Assembly (NCBI GenBank): GCA_905221605.1
Contig: CAJNDS010000668.1
Coordinates: forward strand, 37,501-60,000
Source: Symbiodinium natans
Lineage: Eukaryota > Sar > Dinophyceae > Suessiales > Symbiodiniaceae
Direction: 5' to 3'
DNA length: 22,500 nt
Shown here: positions 1 through 7,995 of the stretch, in pieces
Numbering within the stretch: position 1 is the stretch's first letter
Layout: each line of letters begins with the position of its first letter
Made by a program: the position numbers and the translations under genes
Notes under the pieces: generated by a model
What the model saw: only the letters and a program-made list of their open reading frames with translations
Told to the model about the DNA's origin: nothing
Databases searched by the model: none

Positions 1-348
1 TGCAGTAAAGCAGGTGCCAAGGACAGCTGAAGAGGCTTCTTGAGGCTAACCCACTTACCCTATAACGTAAACCCCAAGCTTTTCGATTGCCTACGTTCCC
101 GAACTCGGGGTTCCGAAACCTTCAAAAGTTTGGGTTTAGGATACGGGGTTTTACGGTTTTGGCTCTTTTGGAGCCCCACTCCTGCCTGGGGGCCTTCTGC
201 AGGGCGACAGGCCCTCCTTGAACCTTTAACGCACTAGTAGTAGCAGCAGTACTATTGCGCCTAGTAATGAACTCTATACCCCTTCCCCCACAGAAACTAT
301 ACCCTAAACCCTAGACCCTAAACATTCCCAAAATCAGTAAAATGCCAG
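1..348. other. Upstream sequence, no secure exon
   Basis: This stretch precedes the first recognisable PhyH exon. It holds short CCCTAAA-like patches near 300-325 and a few AG acceptor-like sites, for example near 13. No piece matches the part of the PhyH fold that should come just before, which carries the iron-binding H-x-D pair. That part is probably outside the window or in an exon I cannot recognise. Confidence 0.5.
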
Positions 349-417
349 ACCAGGATGGCATGGCCAAGTATGTCACGCTCTGGGCGGCGCTGACGGACGC
401 CACGCCCGAGAACTCCT
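349..417 (+). CDS. PhyH exon 1 in this window (LWAALTDATPENS)
   Basis: The reading frame gives MAKYVTLWAALTDATPENS, the family segment normally seen as W-x-A-L-x-D-A-T-x-E-N-G. The start may be 349 or 354, since both follow an AG. The exon ends in TCC-T and the intron begins GATCTC, a GA donor. Joining to 812 restores a Cys codon and CLHFVPRRVDPG, which fits the family, so the GA donor is favoured over reading on into the TGA at 417-419. Confidence 0.75.
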
Positions 418-3400
418 GATCTCCAGCTCTAATTAAAGGGTTTAGGGTTTAGGGTTTGGGCTTTAGAGGCTTAGGGTTAAGGGTTTGCAGGCCTAGGGTT
501 TGCTCGCATCGCATTTGATGGGGATTTCGGCTCCCGGGGTTTCGGGTGATGGTCAGGCTTTGCTCTTCTGTTTTGAGTTCAAGGCTTGAGATTGAAGTTA
601 TGAACGCAGACTCGGCGCACCTGTCAAGAGCCATGCGTGTGGAGACACGCAGAGCCGCAGAGCCCTTTGGTGCCAGCTTGGTGCATCTAGACGCTGAACC
701 TCCCAGCCCTAAACCCTAAACCCTAAACCCCAAACCCCAAACCCTAAGCCCTGAAGCCTAAACCCTAAACCCTAAGCCCTAAACCCTAAACTCAAAACCA
801 AAGTGCTCAAGGCCTGCACTTTGTGCCGCGACGGGTGGATCCCGGCTCCTCGATTGAAGCGTCATGAGAGCTTCTGCTCTCAGTATTCAGGGTTCCGGGT
901 TCAGGGTTTAGTGTTCCGGGTTTAGGGTTTGTTGCATTGAGTTGTATCGGTCTGGAGGCTACTCGGCTGGAGATCCGGATGATGGGGATCCGATGTTGCG
1001 CATCTTCCAGGACAAGGCTCCCGCCGAAGCACTTACTGGTAAGGTCTACCGCTTATCTTTGCTCCTCCTGAGCCCCAAAACTCCGCAAACTCCAAGCCCT
1101 TGGCATCAAGTCACGAGGGCATCTCTGAGCCCTCTGGATTTTCATGTGTGCCTTCGCGTGAGGGATCCCGAAGAGGGCAGTACGGAACGACCAAAGAACC
1201 CAAGGCAGCACCCGTGCTTTAAGTCCCGCAAAGCGAACCCCGGACACCGCAATCCTGGGCAGGCCGCCTTTCAGACCATCCGCAGTGCCCCCGTCGCTGC
1301 TGGAGGCCCCTCATATAGCTATTTCCAGGAACCTCCGCCCCACCCTAAACCCTCAAGCCTAAACCCTAGACCCTAAATCCCCGAAACCCCAAACCCTAAA
1401 CCCTAAACCCTAAACCCCAAACCCAAACCCCAAACCCCAACCCCAAACCTGAGCCCTGAATCCTAGACCCTAAACCCCCTTAAAAGGCTGCACATTCCAC
1501 ACGCACCGCACCATCCACTGGGGCTCCGCTGGCCGCCGCGCCGGTGAAGTGGCTCCGCGGATCGCGCTGTCCTTCGGTGCCCTGGCAAGGGTTTCGGGGG
1601 TTTCGGGGTTTAGGGGTTGAGGGTTTTGGGTTTCGGGGTTTGGGGTTTAGGGGGGTTTAGGGGTTTAGGGTTTGGGGGTTTCGGGTTTGGGGGTTTCGGG
1701 TTTAGGGTTTAGGGTTTGGGGGTTTCGGGTTTAAGGTCTAGGGTTTTGGGGTTTGGGGTTTCGGGTTTAGGGTTTAGGGTTAGAATCCAAACAGAGCCCT
1801 CTTGATTTAGGGTTTAGGGTTGAGGGTTGAGGGTTCAGGGTTCAGGGTCAGGGCTTGTAGGATAATTATCTCTCAATGGCGGAAGATTCCTCGAGTTATA
1901 GTGGAGAAGGTAGTCCTGAAGGTTGCACGCTTGTGTGAGACCTGATCCCTAAGCTCAAAAGCCCGAAACTGCGTAGAGAACTTAAAACCAAGTTAGTCGT
2001 GAATTTGGGAAGTTAGTACCCGAAATCCCCCTTTTCTAGCCGTTGAAAAGAATACCATGTACATATATATTTACATATATATATATATATATCTGTATAC
2101 CCACCCCAAACCCAAAACCCTAAGCCCTACGCCCTAAACCTTGAACGAAGAACGATTCAACGGAAGCCGAGGCTTCAGCACGGAGGACCCAGCCTGGCCT
2201 GAGACAGGTTTAGGATTTGGGGTAGGGTTGTCGGGTTTAGGGTTGTAGGGTTGTAGGGTTTAGGGTTTAGGGTTTAGGGCCTTGGGTGGTTTAGGGGGGT
2301 TTAGGGTTGTAGGGTTTGAGGAATTAGGTTTTTAGGCGGGGCGCACCCTGGATAGCCAACCAAAGATGCTGTCGAATATTCGACCAGCCCCAGTCCAAGC
2401 AAACGACTCGGTAAGTCCCGATCGCTAAAGCAGGGTTGAGGGTTTAGGGTTTAGGGTAGTTACATGAGCAAGAGTCAAAACTATGGTATTTGCCACGTGA
2501 CTTTGGGAGGACATTTGCATGCTGAAGGTTCAAAAACTCAAAAACCCTGTAGAGCGACGGGGAACAACGACAAGCGACGCCCCCTGATAGTATCTATAGC
2601 AGAGACATCAGTCCTTCACTATCATTGGTATGTATTGTTACTGACAGCTGGCGCGTAACAGAAGCCCCTGTAAAGCGACGGGTTACAGTTGGCCCGAAAA
2701 AACCAAAAAAGCCCTATAAAGCGACAGGGAACGCCGAAAAACGACACCCCTCTATTGCGCGAACCCAGGCCCGACAAGAAAGACTTTTGACGGGGCGCTC
2801 ACATGGCCCCTTAATTTGGCTCCTCAATTTGGGGAACCTCGCATATACTTCTTATAGACCCTCTAACCCCAAAAGGCAAGCTTATGAAATGCAGCCTCGA
2901 GACGGCGTTTCCAACCCTCAGTGCCTGAATCCTTGAACCCCCTACTTGGAAGCCCTTTTGACTTTGTAAGTCTACTTAGCATCACCGAGAAATCCGAAAC
3001 TATTCCTCAGAACCCTACTTACTAAGTCAGAAGGGCTTCCAAGAAAGGGCTCAGGACGTCGGGAGTACCTACACGCTTTGGAAAAGGGACATAGCAAGTG
3101 CATGGGATGCGACAGGCGCCATGTTGACAAAACGCCATCGAAGTCGTAGCCGGAGTTGGCAGCTTCGAACGTGGACAAAACGGACGGCACTCACTGTCAC
3201 GCATGAGCTGGCCGTGGCGAAGCAGAGGTTGGCGCTAGTGCGGCAGGTCTACACTACAATGGCTTCGTTCCCTTGAAAATTCGGTTGGACGTTGTCCTCA
3301 TCCCCCTGATTCATGGCGACCTCAGCATGCTGGGGTATATTCTAAACAAGAGTTTAGAATGACAAGCGCAAAGGCATACAAACAAAATGCATACAAACAG

Positions 3401-6400
3401 CGTAGCAGCAGCATCTTTCAGTGAACAAACTCAGGAAGCTTTTCTCGCATGTTGCTCTTAGACCTTTAAACTTCAACAGCTCGTGCCTCATGTGTCCCCA
3501 CCAGATGTGGTACTTTGATTTTGTTTCTCCATGTTGCTAACTTTCTCTGCGGGTGCTCTCGTTGTGTTTTTTCAGTTTTAAGTACGGTTCACTTCGCACC
3601 AACTTCGATTAGGGATGCAGTGTGGTCTTGGACTTGCGAAGACCCTAAGCCCCAGAGCCACCAAGCCCAAAAACCGTGGAAGCCTCGGGATTTGAACGCT
3701 TAAAGCCCCCAACCCCTGGAACCTTGGACCAGAAGCCCCGAAATTCTAAGCCTAGAAGACTAGACCCTTAGACCCCTTAGCTCTGAACCAGGGCAACTGA
3801 AGCAACAACCCTGACAACCTTTAAAACCCTAGTAGCCCAAATCGCTCTGAAAATGAGAAAGCGATCCATTCTGAGGAAGATTCCCTAATTTACGGGGTAT
3901 TGGAGTGCCTGGGCTTTAGGCTTTAGGGTTCAGGGTTTAGGGTTTAGGGTTTAGGGTTCAGGGTTTAGGGCGAAGAGCTTACAGCCCCTCGAAGATCTCG
4001 GTGCCGGGAGGATTTCGAGCCGCCCTACTTCTCGCCAAAGGTGGGGCAGCTTGGGGACAAGGGGGGTCAAGGAGTTGAGAGATCTAACTCCGCAAATCAC
4101 AGGGTTTAGGGTTTAGGGTTTAGGGCGTCTCGAACAAAAACCTCGCGGGGCGAGCGCGCGGCACTTGCGCACATCTTTCGAATTTGACAAGTCGGCCGTT
4201 CGGGCAATTGCAGGGTGGCCCGGGTGATCGGGGCCGCGTGACCGCTCCGAGATGATGCCCTCCCGCGCCGCTCGTGGGCGGCTCCCACCCTCTCTTCGCT
4301 CCGCCCTTTCCGTCAAGCCAAGCCATCCTTTTTTTTTGTTTCTTCCTTCCTTTCCGGTTTGATTGGTTCGACTGAAAATCGCCCTTCGCACGAAATCGCA
4401 ACATATACCTGCATTTATTTTAAAAAAAGACTAGTCCAAGCTAAGCTACTTACAGTACGCAGGGTGAAACATTTGCATCTGCGACTAGACCATTGAGGCT
4501 GTAGTCCTTGACGTGCTGAGAACGCTAGCGGACCGTGAATTGAGCAGTACTATAGGCCATCTTGCATGTTTGGGGCAGCGTCGTCCAAAGTGCTGCATTG
4601 TAGTTACAAGCCGGGGGGGGGGAGGGGGGGCGGGGGGGGGCGGGGCGGCCAATAAATAGCCTCTCAGGGCATGGCATTGACGAGTTTAAATTCTGACGCG
4701 TTTCGGGCAGGCACAGGGCGTGCAGGTTTGATTTGTTTCTTAAGGCTTTACTGAGTGACACAAAACGGCTTCATTCGAACTATTGGTCTTTGCAATCGCC
4801 GTGTGCGCCCTCATCGTTTCTGGACCCTGGGCCGGAAAGTGGTCGAGAGATATTTTCCATGCGTATACCGATCAAAAATCTACAAGCATCCACTCGTTGC
4901 CGCTAGCTTGCAGGCCAGCATCAGCCAAGCGACCTTGACCCGACGTAACACAGTTATGCCATAGAAGTTGCCAACCGGTCAGTCCAACTAGTACCCTCGT
5001 GTTTTGCTTGGCACATGGAAACGACTTCCGCAGTGCAGGAGGAGTGATATGTCCAGGCGACCTCGCATTCCCTGGGCGTGGGCTCAGGTTGGCCTGCCAA
5101 ACGGTCATCGGCGAGCGGCAGTCGAGGCAGGGGTTCTACTGCGCACGGCCTGCGCAGACAAAGAGAGGACTGTTCTAGTCAGATGTGGTGGTCAGTTCTG
5201 TAGGCAGTCAATTTGGCAGATTGAAACAGTTTACAGGGACAACTGCAACAGGTTGCTGCGGCATAGCCTGGCATTCAACACATGTGGTGAAACGTTCTAG
5301 GTTATGCTGCAGCTGATACGTATCACTCCATAGGAATGGTCATGTCTGGCAGGCTGCCACCAAGATGTTCTAGATGTTTCCAGACACGGACGAAGAGGCT
5401 TGGAGTTCAGACTCCGAAGTCGCCGAGCGGTTCCGAGAACGACATGAAAAAGCTGTGCAAAAAAAAGCGGAAAGCCAACGCGAAGGCGGCGGCCGGTTCT
5501 GCAGCCGTGGAGTCGACGGCCGATGCGTCCCAGACACAGGGAGCAGCAAGACCGGAGTCGCAGCAGCAGCCAGGCCGCCGATGCCGTAGTGAGTCATAGG
5601 GTTTCAGAATGCGCCATGCAGGTAACGAAGAATCAGAGCCAATGCCTAGCACCCCGGAGGCAAACGACAGAGGCATGAAAAAATTGGTTTGGATTTCGCC
5701 TTTTAACACGACTAGAATCCCAAATCCTAAGAATCAGATTTCGATGTGGAAATTGGTTTAAGCATGAAAAATTTTGGTTTGGATTTCCGCCTTCTAAATA
5801 CGACTAGAATCCCAAATCCTGAAAAACAGATTTCGATGTGGAAATTGGTTTAGGCATGAAAAATTTGGTTTGGATTTCCGTCTTCTAAATACGACTAGAA
5901 TCCCAAATCCTAAAAAATAGATTTCGATGTGGAAATTGGTTTAGGCATGATTGGATTTCCGCCTTCTAAATGCGAGTAGAATCCCAAATCCTAAAAAACA
6001 GATTTCGATATGGAAACTAGTTTAGGCGTGGAAAATTCTGGTTTGGAATTCCGCCTGCTAAAGACGACTAGAATCCCAAATCCGAAAAAATAGATTTCGA
6101 TGTGGAAATTGGTTTAGGCATGGAAAATTTTGGTTTGGATTTCCGCCTCCTAAATACGACCAGAATCCCAAATCCTAAAAAAACAGATTTCGATGTGGAA
6201 ACTAGTTTAGGCATGGAAATTTTGGTTTGGATTTCCGCCTTCTAAATACGACTAGAATCCCAATTCCAAAACAATAGATTTCGATATGGAAATTGGTTTA
6301 GGCATGGAAAATTTTGGTTTGGATTTCCGCCTTCTAAATACGACCAGAAACCCAAATCCTAAAGAATAGATTTCGTTGTGGACATTGGTTTAGGCATGGA

Positions 6401-7457
6401 AAATTTTGGCTTGGATTTCCGCTTTCTAAACACGAGTAGAATCCCAAATCCTAAAAAACAGGTTTCGACACGAAGTACCGAGACCCGAGGTTTTAGGGTA
6501 ACTATTATATTATGATATAGAATGTCGGTCATGTACATGGAGTCCGACATTCTCTCGGACGAATTCGGATTGAACGTCCTGTCGTCCTCGGCCACCAAGT
6601 ACTAGCGATGGCACGCACTGGAATTTATACGGAGTGTAGTATTGCACACTTGTGACGAATGTTCGACATGACACCGTACAAAGTGGTATACCAGCCGGGG
6701 TCACTCCTCTAACGCCTCAAGGCGTTAGAGAAACGTGCCGGTGAGTTTAGGGTTTCGGGTTTAGGGTTTAGGGTTTGGGGTTTCGGGAGTTTACCCCCCC
6801 CCCCCGCCCCCTCATGAAATTTCGGGGCTTTCGCAAGAACTACCCAAGCCTCAAGCTTCCTAAAGCCCTAAACCCTAAACCCGAAGTAAGCCCCTAGACC
6901 CTAAAGCCTTGACCCCTTGCTGTCGATGAGCTGATGGCAGGCCCTTCCCTTTCCGGAGCTTCGGCTGCGAGCTGCGCTGGCATCAGCCCTTGGGTTGCGT
7001 TTCCAGGATGACGTCCTCAAGTTGAAGGGTTTAAGGTTTAGGGTTTTGGGGTAGTTAAGGTCCTGGGATTTAGGTGTGTCTGGGTTTAAGGTGGTGGGGT
7101 GGGTTCGGGTTAGGTTCAGGCTTCTGAGAGACTGGGGCTGTTGAAAGAGTTTCTCATCTTCCGGGGCTCGGTTTTAAGATGAACGCCAGGCTTCGGAAGC
7201 CGCTAGGCCTCACTCTGAACCACAAAAACCCCAGGCTCCAGCAAATCTCAAAACCTGGAATGACCAAAAACCGATCCGATGCAACTCTGAACCCTCAAAT
7301 GCTTCTAAAACCCGGCACCCTCCCCAAACCCTAAACCCCAAACCCAAACCCCACACCCTAGACCCTAAACCTTAAACCCTAAACCCTAAAGCCGGAATCC
7401 TCCTGGCCTGGCCGAGGCCCAGGTCCTCAACTACGCAGCTTGGACGATTTGCGTGAG
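349..7457 (+). CDS. PhyH-like 2OG-Fe(II) dioxygenase, partial gene in eight exons
   Basis: This is a partial gene for a phytanoyl-CoA-dioxygenase-type oxygenase, a family that hydroxylates small substrates using Fe(II), 2-oxoglutarate and O2. The substrate cannot be told. Exons: 349-417, 812-844, 958-1043, 1275-1305, 1487-1590, 4011-4040, 6941-6985, 7417-7457. Family marks in order: MAKYVTLWAALTDATPENS, then CLHFVPRRVDPG across a splice, HRTIHWGS carrying the distal iron-binding His, PRIALSF carrying the expected 2-oxoglutarate-binding Arg, DFEPPYFSPK, LPFPELRLRAALAS and AQVLNY. Their order matches the family and the reading phase is kept at each join. The H-x-D motif and N-terminus lie upstream. 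Donors are GA, GC, GT, GC, GT (or GC), GT, GC and GT; all acceptors are AG. The C-terminal end is uncertain because the exons from 7932 on join in phase. Assignment is by remembered family pattern, not a search. Confidence 0.72.
418..811. repeat. Intron 1 with opposed telomere-like blocks
   Basis: This GA-AG intron has TTTAGGG-type units near its 5' end (436-490) and CCCTAAA-type units near its 3' end (709-795), so the two ends could pair. Between them, 607-706 is an exon-like GC-rich island after a GCAG; one open frame reads RAMRVETRRAAEPFGASL. It is not needed for the PhyH join and does not match the family. Confidence 0.6.
812..844 (+). CDS. PhyH exon 2 (LHFVPRRVDPG)
   Basis: A 33-nt exon between CTCAAG| and |GCTCCT. 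With exon 1 it reads S-C-L-H-F-V-P-R-R-V-D-P-G, the strand after the ALTDAT segment in PhyH proteins. It enters and leaves in phase 1. The donor is GC. Confidence 0.7.
958..1043 (+). CDS. PhyH exon 3 (YSAGDPDDGDPMLRIF)
   Basis: After TCTGGAG| the frame reads GYSAGDPDDGDPMLRIF and then QDKAPAEALTGK. The preceding intron is 113 nt and its two ends look alike (G|GCTCCTCG and G|GCTACTCG). The donor is either AAG|GTCTAC at 1044 (phase kept with exon 4) or the stronger-looking G|GTAAGG at 1039, which would break phase with the chosen exon 4. Confidence 0.65.
1275..1305 (+). CDS. PhyH exon 4 (TIRSAPVAAGG)
   Basis: A 31-nt exon after CTTTCAG|. It reads TIRSAPVAAG and completes a Gly codon with exon 5, placing A-x-P-V-x-A-G-G-C just before the distal His segment, as the family requires. 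The donor is GGAG|GCCCCT (GC type). Confidence 0.62.
1325..1473 (-). repeat. CCCTAAA-type block in PhyH intron 4
   Basis: Imperfect CCCTAAA units with variants CCCCAAA, CCTAGAC and CCTGAAT fill most of the 181-nt intron up to the exon 5 acceptor. The pyrimidine-rich strand lies directly upstream of the AG. Confidence 0.9.
1487..1590 (+). CDS. PhyH exon 5 with distal His and Arg
   Basis: This exon reads CTFHTHRTIHWGSAGRR followed by AGEVAPRIALSFGALAR. HRTIHWGS carries the distal iron-ligand His of the family, and the Arg in PRIALSF sits where the 2-oxoglutarate-binding Arg is expected. It follows TTAAAAG| and may end at 1584 (GC donor GCAAGG) or 1590 (GT donor GTTTCG). The longer form gives better spacing to DFEPPYF. 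Confidence 0.78.
1591..1850 (+). repeat. Long degenerate TTTAGGG block at the start of PhyH intron 5
   Basis: TTTAGGG units are mixed with TTTCGGG, TTTGGGG and TTGAGGG variants, beginning directly at the donor. A short non-repeat gap lies near 1785-1805. Confidence 0.9.
1851..2530. other. Intron 5 interior: two exon-like islands
   Basis: Two islands look exon-like but are not needed by the PhyH chain. 2142-2199 reads NDSTEAEASARRTQPGLRQ before a GTTTAG. 2335-2410 is open in one frame before GTAAGT. An ATG at 1876 starts MAEDSSSYSGEG, then meets a stop. TTTAGGG blocks lie at 2205-2320 and 2434-2457. No family recognised. Confidence 0.35.
2062..2093. repeat. AT microsatellite
   Basis: Short run of TA/CA dinucleotides (acatatatat, then ta repeats). 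Confidence 0.9.
2531..2752 (+). repeat. Three diverged copies of a GCGACGGG-containing repeat
   Basis: Copies at 2531-2584, 2661-2690 and 2693-2752 share a core like CCCTGTAAAGCGACGGGGAAC. The first and third also share the A-rich lead-in and the ACGACAAGCGACGCCCC tail. Open frames run through it but change between copies, so it looks like non-coding repeat. Confidence 0.65.
2943..3043. mobile_element. MITE-like element, family B, copy 1
   Basis: A 101-bp element with imperfect terminal inverted repeats: ACTTGGAAGCCCTTTTGACT at the left, GTCAGAAGGGCTTCCAAG at the right. Related ends occur at 20403-20512 and 21152-21273. No transposase frame is present, so it would be non-autonomous. Confidence 0.7.
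3044..3900. other. Intron 5 interior, no recognisable gene
   Basis: Mixed-composition sequence. Open frames on both strands near 2972-3204 reflect lack of stops only. 3600-3850 holds degenerate CCCTAAA-like pieces. A motif ACGGGGTATTGGAGTGCCTGG at 3892-3912 matches the right end of the element at 14301-14389. Confidence 0.4.
3913..3970 (+). repeat. TTTAGGG block before PhyH exon 6
   Basis: About eight TTTAGGG/TTCAGGG units ending roughly 40 nt before the exon 6 acceptor. Confidence 0.9.
4011..4040 (+). CDS. PhyH exon 6, 30 nt (DFEPPYFSPK)
   Basis: Exactly ten codons between GGGAG| and |GTGGGG. DFEPPYFSPK matches the F-E-P-P-Y-F segment that follows R-I-A-L-S-F in PhyH proteins, and it joins in phase to LPFPELRLR at 6941. 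The flanking sequence is also open, so the upstream boundary is the less certain one. Confidence 0.68.
4041..5335. other. PhyH intron 6, first part: unassigned GC-rich sequence
   Basis: After a TTTAGGG patch (4102-4125), several overlapping open frames lie on both strands (about 4106-4404 minus, 4755-5300 both strands). None resembles a known family. One plus frame at 4126-4226 ends SFEFDKSAVRAIAGWPG then stop. 4612-4646 is a G-rich tract (G runs broken by A and C) able to form G-quadruplexes. There are almost no telomere-like units between 4130 and 5670, unlike the rest of the window. Confidence 0.35.
5374..5599 (+). CDS. Unknown acidic/basic reading frame in PhyH intron 6, frame shifts at an A8 run
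   Basis: I do not recognise this protein. From the ATG at 5374 one frame reads DTDEEAWSSDSEVAERF, strongly acidic. At the run of eight A at 5459-5466 the coding-like character passes to another frame, which reads KKKRKANAKAAAGSAA and continues rich in Ala, Ser and Gln to a TAG at 5597-5599. That second frame is also open back to 5336. Options are one gene with a frameshift at the homopolymer (sequencing error or true mutation), slippage, or only one frame being real. It lies on the same strand as the PhyH gene, inside its intron, so it may be a nested gene or captured exons. Confidence 0.4.
5671..6470 (+). repeat. Nine-copy 91-bp tandem array
   Basis: Copies begin at about 5671, 5760, 5852, 5943, 6024, 6116, 6209, 6300 and 6392. 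Periods are 89-93 bp except the fourth (81 bp, a deletion after AGGCATG); the last is partial. The unit runs AGGCATGGAAAATTTTGG, TTTCCGCCTTCTAAATACG, ACTAGAATCCCAAATCC, then ATTTCGATGTGGAAATTGG. All copies face the same way. No CRISPR-like spacers: the whole unit repeats with point changes. It lies within PhyH intron 6. Confidence 0.95.
6519..6553. repeat. 10-bp inverted repeat around CATGTACATG
   Basis: AGAATGTCGG at 6519-6528 is the exact reverse complement of CCGACATTCT at 6544-6553. The loop contains the palindrome CATGTACATG. The RNA could form a strong hairpin. Confidence 0.8.
6522..6605 (+). CDS. Possible 3'-terminal exon of an unknown gene
   Basis: From ATG at 6522 an open frame reads MYMESDILSDEFGLNVL and SSSATKY, then TAG at 6603-6605. 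An AG directly precedes it (6519-6520). Codon choice is GC-rich at third positions in the second half. No family recognised. It could be the last exon of the frame at 5374-5599, with the tandem array as intron, but nothing proves the link. The inverted repeat at 6519-6553 overlaps its start. Confidence 0.3.
   Translation: MSVMYMESDILSDEFGLNVLSSSATKY
6707..6730. repeat. Perfect 10-bp hairpin
   Basis: CTCTAACGCC, loop TCAA, GGCGTTAGAG. It lies about 100 nt after the TAG at 6605. It may be a structure in a 3' untranslated region or a small palindrome; no function is claimed. Confidence 0.75.
6941..6985 (+). CDS. PhyH exon 7 (ALPFPELRLRAALAS)
   Basis: A 45-nt exon after GATGGCAG| reading ALPFPELRLRAALAS. 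It ends at TCA|GCCCTT, a GC donor. Joined to 7417 it gives LRAALASAQVLNY, the conserved helix near the end of the family domain. Reading on instead gives LGLRFQDDVLKLK, open but without the Q-x-L-N-Y motif. Confidence 0.72.
7417..7457 (+). CDS. PhyH exon 8 (AQVLNYAAW)
   Basis: After GGCCGAG| the frame reads AQVLNYAAWTICV. The intron upstream has TTTAGGG units at its 5' side (7026-7050) and CCCTAAA units at its 3' side (7325-7390). Donor GAG|GTACCA at 7458 keeps phase with exon 7932; GTGAAG at 7487 is an alternative. Confidence 0.65.
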
Positions 7458-7751
7458 GTACCATACCCTGCTGGGAGAATATTCAGGTGAAGCCCCTTTG
7501 GGGGTTTAGGGTTTAGGGTTCAGGGAGTTCACCTGTGTTGGGGGATCCCCTGATGGTAGCTCATTTCAAGGGGGGTGTATCCGGGGATCCTCTTCAGTTG
7601 AGTTCTGAGGGTAGTATCATGGTCCTTTAATGGGGTCCCTTGCCTTCTTTAAAGTGCCCTGAATTATGGGGCCCTTGGGGTTCATAGGGTATATAAGTGG
7701 CATATCAGGGTTCCTGTTTTAGGGCCCATGCTAAGGGACCAATGTAACTAC

Positions 7752-7921
7752 CCGCTCAACTACCCCGAGAAAGTTGGGGCCGCCACCTGATGAAATACAT
7801 TGATTGTCTAGGTGAGACTTTACTACAACCTTAGCACTTTATGAGTTTTGGTGTTCCTTTAAGGGAACTAACAGTTAGAAACTTTTATTGGGGGCCTAAA
7901 GAGCAACCAAGTTGTCTGCAG
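7752..7921. repeat. Dispersed repeat family E, copy 1
   Basis: Shares a segment near its right end (AACTTTTATTGGGGG, then GCAACCAAG) with 20841-21033, and similar overall composition. It fills the 3' part of the intron before the exon at 7932. Its nature is unknown. Confidence 0.5.
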
Positions 7922-7931
7922 GTAAGTCAAG

Positions 7932-7995
7932 GGAGCATCTCATGCACGCGTTGAGCAGCCTGCCATCTGAATACCTCCTTCTCAAGGCCTCTGGG
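7932..7995 (+). CDS. Exon candidate (HALSSLPSEYLLLKASG)
   Basis: After GTCAAG| the frame reads EHLM then HALSSLPSEYLLLKASG, ending at a GC donor (GCAAGG). The helix-like leucine-rich piece joins in phase on both sides. Confidence 0.5.

Noticed and set aside
942-1376. Single 144-codon plus-strand gene
   Set aside because: Only the part up to about 1043 matches the PhyH family. The rest runs through intron and CCCTAAA repeat; the family sequence resumes in separate exons.
2531-2752. tRNA or small structured RNA genes in the GCGACGGG repeats
   Set aside because: No cloverleaf or conserved tRNA boxes could be drawn; copies differ at positions that would have to pair.
5671-6470. CRISPR array
   Set aside because: The entire 91-bp unit repeats with point changes; there are no unique spacers, and the setting is eukaryotic.
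6707-6730. Bacterial-type terminator hairpin
   Set aside because: No T run follows and the locus is eukaryotic.
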